The translations under genes and the position numbers were made by a program. Source: Acinetobacter sp. WU_MDCI_Axc73 (GTDB taxonomy: Bacteria > Pseudomonadota > Gammaproteobacteria > Pseudomonadales > Moraxellaceae). From it: DNA of 64,000 nucleotides. The stretch is from positions 1 to 64,000 of the forward strand of contig NZ_JAHPRO010000002.1 of assembly GCF_025562455.1 (NCBI RefSeq), in the 5' to 3' direction. Below the pieces are notes generated by a model, which did no database searches, was not told the DNA's origin, and saw nothing but the letters and a program-made list of their open reading frames with translations. This document shows positions 55,971-63,101 of the stretch, piece by piece. Each line of letters begins with the position of its first letter. Positions within the stretch are counted from its first letter, which is position 1.

Positions 55971-57302
55971 ATGGAACAAGTTAGCGAATTAGAAAAAGCA
56001 AGAGTCGCAAAGAAAGCCGGGATGGCATCTTTTGTTGGGACTACGATTGAATGGTATGACTTTTATGCCTATAGCACTGCAGCGGCGTTGGTGTTTGGAA
56101 AGATATTTTTTCCATCCACCAGTTCTGCGACAGGAACCTTGGCGGCATTTGCAACTTTTTGGATTGGCTTTTTAGCGCGTCCTTTAGGAGGCATGATTTT
56201 TGGTCATTTAGGTGACCGGATTGGTCGCAAGAAAACGCTCATTACAACCCTGATGCTCATGGGAATTTGTACGACCGCAATTGGTCTATTACCCACCTAT
56301 AACAGTATTGGAATTGCTGCGCCCATTTTATTGATCTTACTCCGGCTCATTCAGGGTGTTGCCATGGGCGGAGAATGGGGTGGAGCAGTGGTGTTATCTG
56401 CTGAACATGCACCTAAAGGTAAAGAATTACTTTATTCCGCTTTTGCCCAGCAAGGCTCACCAGTGGGGAACTTACTTGCGACATTTGTCTTTTTTATGTT
56501 TTCTTTTCTGCCTGATGAGCAGTTTTTGAGCTGGGGATGGCGCGTTCCATTTTTATTTTCAGCGTTACTGGTGGTGACTGGTTTGTGGATTCGTTTGGGA
56601 GTAGAAGAATCTCCAATTATGAAACAGCTACAAAGCAGTAAAACTTTAGTTAAAGTGCCACTCAAAGAAGTCTTTTCCAAATATAAAGTCATGGTCGCGC
56701 TAGGAATGGGTGCATGTATTATTGGCTTATCGGCGACCTATTTTAAAACGACTTTTGCCTTATCTTGGGCGGTCAATGAAATTGGTTTTACGCGTTCTGA
56801 TTTTCTAGGCATTATTACTATTGCCCTGATTACCCAAGTGATTTTTCAGCCTTTGGGAGCCATTATTGCTTCCAAAATTAATTTGAAAAAAGCGATTATT
56901 TTTATTTTATTGCCTGAAGTGATTTTATTACCCCTGGCCTTTCTATTAATTGCGACTAAATCTTATGCATGGGCAGCTTTTGGTATGGCAATTGCGACGA
57001 TTCCGCATTCCATGTATTACTCATTTTTGGGCGGTATTTTAGTAAAAGCTTTTCCAGCCAATGTACGTTATACCGGTATTTCCATGAGTTATCAGTTATG
57101 TGGAATGATCTTTGCCGGTTCAACTCCAATTGTGGCGCAATTTTTGTTAAATCAAACAGGTTCTATCATTGCGGTGATTGTACTGGCATTGGTTCATGTT
57201 GTCGTCAGCATGGTCTGTGCCGTGTATCTGATCTCACGCTATGAAGCAGTACAACGGACTTATGCGCTGGATACTAACTCACTGGCACATGATAAAGGAT
57301 AA
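55971..57302 (+). CDS. MFS transporter, metabolite:H+ symporter type
   Basis: A 443-residue inner-membrane transporter with twelve predicted segments. GTTIEWYDFYAYSTAAALVF near the N-terminus and the loop 2-3 motif GHLGDRIGRKKTL place it in the metabolite:H+ symporter family (relatives ShiA, KgtP, ProP), which imports organic acids and osmolytes. I chose the ATG at 55971 (MEQVSELEKA) with AGGGA upstream; a GTG at 55935 would add 12 residues. It probably brings in the acid handled by the neighbouring CoA enzymes. Confidence 0.85.
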   Translation: MEQVSELEKARVAKKAGMASFVGTTIEWYDFYAYSTAAALVFGKIFFPSTSSATGTLAAFATFWIGFLARPLGGMIFGHLGDRIGRKKTLITTLMLMGICTTAIGLLPTYNSIGIAAPILLILLRLIQGVAMGGEWGGAVVLSAEHAPKGKELLYSAFAQQGSPVGNLLATFVFFMFSFLPDEQFLSWGWRVPFLFSALLVVTGLWIRLGVEESPIMKQLQSSKTLVKVPLKEVFSKYKVMVALGMGACIIGLSATYFKTTFALSWAVNEIGFTRSDFLGIITIALITQVIFQPLGAIIASKINLKKAIIFILLPEVILLPLAFLLIATKSYAWAAFGMAIATIPHSMYYSFLGGILVKAFPANVRYTGISMSYQLCGMIFAGSTPIVAQFLLNQTGSIIAVIVLALVHVVVSMVCAVYLISRYEAVQRTYALDTNSLAHDKG

Positions 57303-57305
57303 TAT

Positions 57306-58013
57306 ATGTACCCGCATACACAACGTATTTTAATTACAGGAGGTGGCTCAGGCATTGGGGCTGCTATTGCTGTTCAGTGCCGCGCCAATGGTCATCAAAC
57401 CATTGTACTGGATCAGAAAAATGCCGATTATGAGGTTGATTTATCCAATGTCGAACAAACTCAGAAAGCCTTAGAAGATGTGTTATCTCAGGGGCCGATT
57501 ACGGGTTTAGTTAATAATGTGGGCATGGTCAAACCCGCTAGTCTTGAACAACAAACTCTAGATGAGTTTGATCAAGTTCTGGCTTTAAATACTCGCTGTG
57601 CTTTGCAATGTATACAAGCGGTGATTCCACAGATGAAACAGCAGCAGTTTGGTCGTATTGTGAATATTTCATCGCGGGCAGCACTCGGTAAAACTTTTCG
57701 TGCAGCTTATGCATCAAGTAAAGCTGCGTTGATTGGATTGACTCGAGTCGCTGCTTTGGAATTGGGTGCTTATGGTATTACTGTAAATGCGATTGGGCCT
57801 GGCCCCATTGAAACAGAGCTGTTTAAACAAGCCAACCCAAAGGATGCTTTAGAAACAAAACAGATTTTAAAGAATGTACCCGTACAACGTTTTGGACAGC
57901 CTGAAGATATTGCTCATGCTTGTGATTTTTTTCTTAGCGAAAAATCAGGATTTATTACGGGGCAAATTTTATATGTCTGTGGGGGAATGACGGTAGGAGT
58001 TAATCCTATTTAA
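57306..58013 (+). CDS. Short-chain dehydrogenase/reductase of the catabolic cluster
   Basis: A 235-residue classical SDR: cofactor motif GGGSGIG near residue 12, NNVG, catalytic Ser in NISSRAALG, and Tyr/Lys in YASSKA. GPGPIETELF and the C-terminal GQILYVCGGMTVG are typical of FabG-like members. It starts three bases after the MFS stop with AAAGGA in the end of that gene, so it is cotranscribed. It could oxidise a hydroxyacyl intermediate; this is inferred from context only. Confidence 0.85.
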   Translation: MYPHTQRILITGGGSGIGAAIAVQCRANGHQTIVLDQKNADYEVDLSNVEQTQKALEDVLSQGPITGLVNNVGMVKPASLEQQTLDEFDQVLALNTRCALQCIQAVIPQMKQQQFGRIVNISSRAALGKTFRAAYASSKAALIGLTRVAALELGAYGITVNAIGPGPIETELFKQANPKDALETKQILKNVPVQRFGQPEDIAHACDFFLSEKSGFITGQILYVCGGMTVGVNPI

Positions 58014-58079
58014 TGCAGTTAAATTCTGAGGATTATGGAATGAAAGTACTTAATTTTTGAAGTGCTGCGACAACGGGCA

Positions 58080-58119
58080 CATTTGCCAAAATGAGCACTT
58101 TGGCAAATGGCTGAGTTTT
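58080..58119 (+). terminator. Inverted repeat, possible terminator after the SDR gene
   Basis: CATTTGCCAAA and TTTGGCAAATG form a perfect 11-bp stem with an 8-base loop. A run of five T follows only after six bases, so it is not a classical terminator. Confidence 0.45.
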
Positions 58120-58186
58120 TATGCAATATACAAATGTATAGAAATTTCTAATACTGATTTCTTTGTTGTATTGTTGAGGAGTCTCC

Positions 58187-59077
58187 ATGAGCTTAGTTCA
58201 AGTGACGAAACAAAAATCATATTTAAATCGTCCGAAAGCGCTTGGTATTACCGTGCGTCGTTTGCAATTTCATCCTGAAAAAATTAAACGACATTACTTT
58301 GCCAATTCACCTATCATGTCACATATGCTCACTGCATTGTCTTCGACCTTCCCGATTGGTGAACAGTTTTTTGTACATAGTGTCCGTAATGTTCGGGATA
58401 AAGTCAGCGATTCAACATTACAGGCACAGATTGCGGCTTTTATTGGGCAAGAAGCCATGCATTCCAAAGCGCATAGCGAATTTAATGATGCTTGGCGACG
58501 TGATCACTATAATCTGGATCGTTTTCAGGCGTGGTTAGCACGAAAAAATATTCATGTTCGCAGTTTGCATCCTAAAATTCAGTTGGCCATTACCTGTGCC
58601 TTTGAACATTTTACTGCACTTTTAGGTGGTTATATTTTACGTCATCCTGAAGTGCTGAGTACGCTCGATGAAGATGCGATCAAACTTTGGGTTTGGCATG
58701 CAATAGAAGAAATTGAGCATCGTTCTGTAGCTTTTGAGGTTTATCAGGCTGTGTATGGTGATGATCGAATTCGCCGAATGATCATGCGTAGTGTCACTAC
58801 AGGCTTTGCGAGCCTAACGCTGTATTCAACCACGCGTTTGTTTTGGCAAGATAAATGGCGCAGCTTACCTAAAATTGGTGGCAATCTATTTGGCTTGTAT
58901 TTGTTAGGCAAAATGCTGATTCAATTATTACCTGAATATTTATCCTATTACAAAGCGGACTTTCATCCAGCAGAACACGACTATAGTCAGATTGTGAAAT
59001 ACTGGAAAAATAAAATGGCAAATGAATATCACATGCAAAGCTTTCAGGAGGAGGCAGTGTCAGAGTTCTATAGTTAA
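58187..59077 (+). CDS. Predicted metal-dependent hydrolase family protein (PF10118 type)
   Basis: A 296-residue protein of the PF10118 type. Repeated Glu/His motifs, EAMHSKAHSEF, CAFEHFTALLG and HAIEEIEHRSVAFEVY, resemble a ferritin-like diiron four-helix arrangement rather than a classical hydrolase. The annotated hydrolase function of the family is not well proven. The start has TTGAGGAG as ribosome-binding site. It is separated from the upstream cluster by an inverted repeat and has its own terminator, so it is probably independent. Confidence 0.75.
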   Translation: MSLVQVTKQKSYLNRPKALGITVRRLQFHPEKIKRHYFANSPIMSHMLTALSSTFPIGEQFFVHSVRNVRDKVSDSTLQAQIAAFIGQEAMHSKAHSEFNDAWRRDHYNLDRFQAWLARKNIHVRSLHPKIQLAITCAFEHFTALLGGYILRHPEVLSTLDEDAIKLWVWHAIEEIEHRSVAFEVYQAVYGDDRIRRMIMRSVTTGFASLTLYSTTRLFWQDKWRSLPKIGGNLFGLYLLGKMLIQLLPEYLSYYKADFHPAEHDYSQIVKYWKNKMANEYHMQSFQEEAVSEFYS

Positions 59078-59105
59078 ATCAATTAACTATAATGATAATT
59101 TTCGC

Positions 59106-59130
59106 AAAAACGGATGCAATGTCCGTTTTT
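59106..59130 (+). terminator. Rho-independent terminator after the PF10118-type gene
   Basis: AAAAACGGA and TCCGTTTTT form a 9-bp stem with a 7-base loop 28 bases after the stop codon. Confidence 0.8.
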
Positions 59131-59224
59131 GATGATGTAAAGAAAAGAAACAAACATCACTTTCAATCCTCGCTAAAATGCAAGTATGTAAAAAAATTCC
59201 AAGAAATACTAAGAGGATATCATC

Positions 59225-59815
59225 ATGAATCTTTTAAAAAAGACTGCGATTGCAACTTTACTTGCGAGTACTTTGGTTTTTTCTGGCTGTGGTTATAACA
59301 CTTTACAGGCCAAAGATGAGGCAGTGACTGCTTCATGGTCAGAAGTACAAAACCAATATCAACGCCGTGCTGACTTAGTGCCTAACCTAGTGAATGTGGT
59401 TAAAGGTTATGCCAAACATGAAGAGCAAGTACTCACTGAGGTCACTCAGGCACGCTCCAATGTTGCAGGGCTAAAAGTCGATCAAAGCGTACTTGAAAAC
59501 CCTGAATTATTTAAAAAATATCAGGAAGCGCAAAGCCAATTAACGGGTTCATTATCACGCTTAATCGCAGTATCAGAAAATTATCCTGATCTCAAAGCCA
59601 ATGAACAATTCCGTGATTTACAGGTACAGCTTGAAGGCACAGAAAACCGTATTGCAGTGGCACGTAATCGTTATATTACGACAGTTCAGGATTACAACAC
59701 TTATGTGCGTCAGTTCCCACAAGTGATGACAGCAAAAGTGATTGGTATGCACGAAAAACCAAACTTTAGCGCAGAAGCGGGCGCAGAAAAAGCACCCACA
59801 GTTTCATTTAACTAA
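59225..59815 (+). CDS. lemA: LemA family lipoprotein
   Basis: A 196-residue LemA protein. A signal peptide ends in the lipobox VFSGC, with lipidated Cys22. The mature part is the helical LemA core (WSEVQNQYQRRADLVPNLVNVVKGYAKHE, then LTGSLSRLIAVSENYPDLKANEQFRDLQVQLEGTENRIAVARNRY). It is the first gene of a lemA-TPM-TPM operon seen in many bacteria. Function is unknown; membrane-associated roles are proposed for the family. The RBS is AAGAGGA. Confidence 0.92.
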   Translation: MNLLKKTAIATLLASTLVFSGCGYNTLQAKDEAVTASWSEVQNQYQRRADLVPNLVNVVKGYAKHEEQVLTEVTQARSNVAGLKVDQSVLENPELFKKYQEAQSQLTGSLSRLIAVSENYPDLKANEQFRDLQVQLEGTENRIAVARNRYITTVQDYNTYVRQFPQVMTAKVIGMHEKPNFSAEAGAEKAPTVSFN

Positions 59816-59842
59816 ATCTGATTAGATGAAATAGGTGCTGTG

Positions 59843-60931
59843 ATGATCAAAACTGTCATACTGGAAATGCAGAATAGCTGTAAAAAAGCGGTTCTCATGC
59901 TGCTATGTTGTTGCAGTTTACTGCTCTCGACTACGGTCTGGAGCGAAGTTGCTACTGCGCAGGATTCGGATGACGGTGACACCATCATCGCAGGCAAGAT
60001 CATTCAACAGCAACAGCAGCGACAAAACTCGCCTGCATCTGCATCGCAAAGCTCGACCACGGTTCAACAACCTGAAATTGCCAATGATATGGCTGATGGC
60101 GAATCGATTCGAGGACTGCCAAGTATGAATGAGCCTGTGATTGATCAGGCGAATCTACTTACAGCAGAACAGAAACAAGCGATTTCACAGCAAATTCTGA
60201 AGCTTTATCGGCAGGACAAGGCACAAATTGGCATTGTTATTGTTCCAACCACAGGACAAGAAGATATCTTTGATTATGCCATGCGCGTCGGAGAAAAATG
60301 GCAATTAGGGTCAGCCAAACGTGATAATGGCTTATTGATGACGATTGCAGTGAATGATCGGCGCATTCAGATTTTGACAGGTTATGGCCTGGAAGGCGTG
60401 ATCCCTGATATCGTAGCTAGCCGAATTATTCGAAATCAAATCACACCCTATTTTAAACAAGGACAATACGCACAAGGCATACAATCGGGTTTAAATGAAA
60501 TTAAACGTGTCCTTAACCTTGATCCTGAAATCGCGCAACAAGCTGCGGCTGATTTAAAAGAACGTCAGGCGCAAGCTGTGCATGAGCAAGAAGCACGTTC
60601 GCAAATGCTTATCTATTCTCTGATTATTATTGTGGTGGGTGTATTTGCTTCGTTTATCGTGGGAAATCGGGTCAGTGCAGCAACGGCTGGCGTAGCAGGA
60701 ATAGCAGCAGGACTGGTCAGTGGCGTGGGGTTGGTCACAAGCATTTTAGCAGGCGTGGGGATTTTCTTCTTATTGATTACTTCACTGGCACAACTGATCT
60801 TGCAAATCTTTGCTTCTGGCGGCGGTGGACGTGGTGGTGGCGGTTTCGGCGGGGGTGGCTTTGGTGGAGGCGGTGGCTATAGTGGCGGCGGCGGTAGCTT
60901 TGGTGGTGGGGGAGCATCAGGATCATGGTAA
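59843..60931 (+). CDS. TPM-domain membrane protein with glycine-rich tail
   Basis: A 362-residue exported protein. After a signal peptide (AVLMLLCCCSLLLSTTVWS) and a Gln/Ser-rich linker comes a TPM domain (about 93-220: VIDQANLLTAEQKQAISQQI...IGIVIVPTTG...ILTGYGLEGVIPDIVASRII). Hydrophobic segments follow at about 255-320, and the C-terminus is a run of Gly with Phe, Tyr and Ser ending in SGSW. This YgcG-like layout is common next to lemA. I chose ATG 59843, with AGGTG upstream, over the GTG one codon earlier. Biochemical role is not established. Confidence 0.88.
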   Translation: MIKTVILEMQNSCKKAVLMLLCCCSLLLSTTVWSEVATAQDSDDGDTIIAGKIIQQQQQRQNSPASASQSSTTVQQPEIANDMADGESIRGLPSMNEPVIDQANLLTAEQKQAISQQILKLYRQDKAQIGIVIVPTTGQEDIFDYAMRVGEKWQLGSAKRDNGLLMTIAVNDRRIQILTGYGLEGVIPDIVASRIIRNQITPYFKQGQYAQGIQSGLNEIKRVLNLDPEIAQQAAADLKERQAQAVHEQEARSQMLIYSLIIIVVGVFASFIVGNRVSAATAGVAGIAAGLVSGVGLVTSILAGVGIFFLLITSLAQLILQIFASGGGGRGGGGFGGGGFGGGGGYSGGGGSFGGGGASGSW

Positions 60932-61485
60932 CCAAAACAGATACGACACAAATTATTACCCAGCCAAAACTGGATGAACACGCACAACCAAGTTTTAAAC
61001 GATGGTTGAAACATGCATTTTATTTTTCAGCCAGTAAACGCTTATTTTCAAAACAGGATCAACAGGCAATTACGAATGCTGTGCAGCAAGCAGAGCATGG
61101 TCATGTTGGCGAAATACAAGTGGTGATCGAAGGGCATATTCCGTGTTCGCAGGCTTATTATCAAAATACCCGTCGCCGTGCAGAACAACTTTTTGGCGAG
61201 CTAGGCGTATGGGATACCGAATACAATAGTGGGATATTGCTATATCTCAACTTGTGCGAGCGGCAGGTCGAGATTGTGATTGATCGGGGTATTTGTTCAT
61301 TGACCCATGAAACTGAGTGGCAGACGATTTGTCTGCATATCGTGGCTGAACTTAAAGCAAAAAATTACCGACAAGCGGTTATCAATGGCGTATTGGAAAT
61401 TGGGGAAATTTTAGATCAATTTTATGATAAACAGATCACGGATGATAATGATGAGCTGGATAATTCACCAATTATTTTAAATTAA
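60925..61485 (+). CDS. Second TPM-domain protein
   Basis: A 186-residue cytoplasmic or membrane-peripheral TPM protein. Its core (LFSKQDQQAITNAVQQAEHGHVGEIQVVIEGHIP...GILLYLNLCERQVEIVIDRGI) lacks a signal peptide. It overlaps the preceding TPM gene by seven bases, so translation is coupled. It completes the lemA-TPM-TPM unit and is followed by a terminator. Function unknown. Confidence 0.82.
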   Translation: MVTKTDTTQIITQPKLDEHAQPSFKRWLKHAFYFSASKRLFSKQDQQAITNAVQQAEHGHVGEIQVVIEGHIPCSQAYYQNTRRRAEQLFGELGVWDTEYNSGILLYLNLCERQVEIVIDRGICSLTHETEWQTICLHIVAELKAKNYRQAVINGVLEIGEILDQFYDKQITDDNDELDNSPIILN

Positions 61486-61507
61486 CGAGAAAAATTTCAA
61501 ATGTTGT

Positions 61508-61534
61508 AAAGTGACATTATTTGTCACTTTTTTC
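61508..61534 (+). terminator. Rho-independent terminator of the lemA-TPM operon
   Basis: AAAGTGACA and TGTCACTTT pair around TTATT and run into a T-tract, 23 bases after the stop. Confidence 0.85.
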
Positions 61535-61617
61535 TTATTTGGATACTTGAAAAAACAGAAGCAAAAAAACTTTTTTATAAACTACTGTTTTTTCTTTTGA
61601 AATGATTATAATCGGAG

Positions 61618-61635
61618 TTGGCATATTTTATGCTC
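61618..61635 (+). promoter_or_regulatory. Candidate sigma-54 promoter of pilA
   Basis: TTGGCAT-ATTTT-ATGCTC has GG (61620-61621) and GC (61632-61633) exactly ten bases apart, about 55 bases before the pilA ATG. PilR/RpoN control of the major pilin is established in Pseudomonas, which supports the reading. A TATAAT just upstream (61607-61612) is a possible second promoter. Confidence 0.7.
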
Positions 61636-61689
61636 ATATAAATTAGCTTACAAAGCTTTATAAAAAATACACAATTCGTGGAGAATGTT

Positions 61690-62163
61690 ATGAACGCACA
61701 AAAAGGTTTTACCTTAATTGAATTGATGATTGTTGTCGCGATCATCGGTATTTTGGCAGCAATTGCGATTCCTGCTTATCGTGAATATGTTGCAACTTCT
61801 TATGGTGCATCAGCTATGGGTGGGATAAATAATTTTATACCTAAAGTACAAGCTTGTGTGCAAACAGGGATTGGTTGCGAATCTCTAAATGGAGCTGCAG
61901 CAGGTTCAGGTGGAGCAGCAGCAGTTACTGCGGAAATTTCTTCTACAGCACCAGCTACATATACATCTCAAACTGTTGTTTCAAAGTCTGCTGATATTGC
62001 TGAAAATACAAATGTAACAATTACTTCTGGTAATATTGGTTGTACTGTTGTTGCTAGTGTTACAGCCGATGGAGCTGTATCCTATGCTGTAAAAAATACA
62101 GGCTCAACGGCTAGTTTAGCGCAGTGTAAAAAAGGTTCTAAAGTTGATACAACAGCCACATAA
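61690..62163 (+). CDS. pilA: Type IV major pilin PilA
   Basis: A 157-residue prepilin. The leader MNAQKG is cut by PilD before Phe7, and the mature N-terminus [24 protein letters not shown] has the conserved Glu5. Four cysteines in the mature part could form two disulfides (ACVQTGIGC and GCTVV...LAQCKK). The middle is very rich in Ala, Ser, Thr and Gly. The ATG at 61690 follows GTGGAGA; an in-frame upstream ATG would add four residues and spoil the leader. A pglL-like gene nearby suggests the pilin may be glycosylated; the C-terminus is DTTAT and not Ser. Confidence 0.92.
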   Translation: MNAQKGFTLIELMIVVAIIGILAAIAIPAYREYVATSYGASAMGGINNFIPKVQACVQTGIGCESLNGAAAGSGGAAAVTAEISSTAPATYTSQTVVSKSADIAENTNVTITSGNIGCTVVASVTADGAVSYAVKNTGSTASLAQCKKGSKVDTTAT

Positions 62164-62182
62164 TTTTCTAAATGTATAATTT

Positions 62183-62210
62183 AACGCATCTTTTGAAGGT
62201 GCGTTTTTTA
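62183..62210 (+). terminator. Rho-independent terminator of pilA
   Basis: AACGCATC and GGTGCGTT pair (one T-G) around a 7-base loop and run into six T residues, 20 bases after the stop. Confidence 0.82.
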
Positions 62211-62238
62211 ATTCAAAAATAAAAAGTAGGACTCTTTA

Positions 62239-62829
62239 ATGAAATGTACAAGAAATAAAAAAAAATCCGAGGATGATACATTAGTGCAGTTGATTGATGA
62301 CTATATTAAAAATTATCGTCCCAACAAATTGGACGAATTAAACCAATATGCACGATTTAGAGATACACGAAATATTGATGGTATGTTCAATGTATTGGCG
62401 GAGGCAAAAGATATTTATGGCAAGATGTATTCACATCAGCGCCGTTTAGGTTTTGCGTTAATGAAAAGATGGGTGGCTTCTTTAACCCAAGACAAAGAGC
62501 ATATCAACGCAATCAAAGATTTTGCAGAACTTTATCAGCTCATTGTCCTGCATCTTAATCTGAATAAAGAAAAATATGAATTATTGGGTATTGGAAAACT
62601 TTGTGTATATGATACAGCTTTACGTGTCAGTGCATACTTAGGTTGCTTACCCAATGAAATTTATGTGCAAAGTGGCTCGGCTGATGGTGTGGAAAATTGG
62701 GGATTAACCATTAAAAATGGGAAAGTAAATATCTCACAACTTCCAAAAACCCTTGTGGATCAACTTCAATATTATGAAATTGAAGATTTTTTGTGTATTT
62801 ATAAAGATAAATTAAAACATTTGATCTGA
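62239..62829 (+). CDS. Unrecognised protein between pilA and pglL
   Basis: A 196-residue protein I cannot assign. It is soluble and has no signal peptide. A lysine-rich N-terminus precedes a helical region. A compact segment near residues 117-150 reads ELLGIGKLCVYDTALRVSAYLGCLPNEIYVQSG and recalls a short helix-hairpin-helix-like turn (GIGKL) followed by a conserved-looking motif. It has no obvious link to pili. It directly follows the pilA terminator with TAGGA upstream and is followed by the headless remnant of another gene, so it may be a recent insertion. Confidence 0.65.
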   Translation: MKCTRNKKKSEDDTLVQLIDDYIKNYRPNKLDELNQYARFRDTRNIDGMFNVLAEAKDIYGKMYSHQRRLGFALMKRWVASLTQDKEHINAIKDFAELYQLIVLHLNLNKEKYELLGIGKLCVYDTALRVSAYLGCLPNEIYVQSGSADGVENWGLTIKNGKVNISQLPKTLVDQLQYYEIEDFLCIYKDKLKHLI

Positions 62830-62847
62830 GATTAACGGAAATTATAG

Positions 62848-63027
62848 CAGCCTGCCCAGAATTTAAATCAACTTAACAATAAGCAAGATGTCGAAAAAAT
62901 ATTGAAACAATATCCCGAAGCGGATAGTTGGGTTCCATTAAAAGCCAGTGCAGTAGATATGGTGGTCTTAATGAACAAAGAACAAGGTCAAATGGTTAAA
63001 ATTGTCGATTTAAGACCGTGGAAGTAA
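62848..63027 (+). pseudogene. 5'-truncated remnant of a small gene
   Basis: An open frame of 59 codons begins right after an in-frame TAG (62845-62847) and ends at TAA 63025-63027. The last 40 residues (KQYPEADSWVPLKAS...KIVDLRPWK) look like the well-formed C-terminal end of a protein, but no credible start codon or ribosome-binding site precedes them. The missing N-terminus should lie where the unknown 196-residue gene now ends. I infer a gene truncated by replacement. Family unknown. Confidence 0.5.
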
Positions 63028-63101
63028 GAGAGGATTTTCTCTCATCTTCCAATATGAAAATCCGTGTATAATCCCACCACCCCATTTTTCACTCTATTCC
63101 T

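Noticed and set aside
51762..58013. Carnitine-degradation cluster
   Set aside because: There is no Rieske-type carnitine oxygenase or its reductase; only the LysR-plus-transporter layout is shared.
60815..60925. Repetitive G-rich DNA, considered as a repeat element
   Set aside because: It encodes the glycine-rich C-terminal tail of the TPM-domain protein; the periodicity comes from Gly codons.
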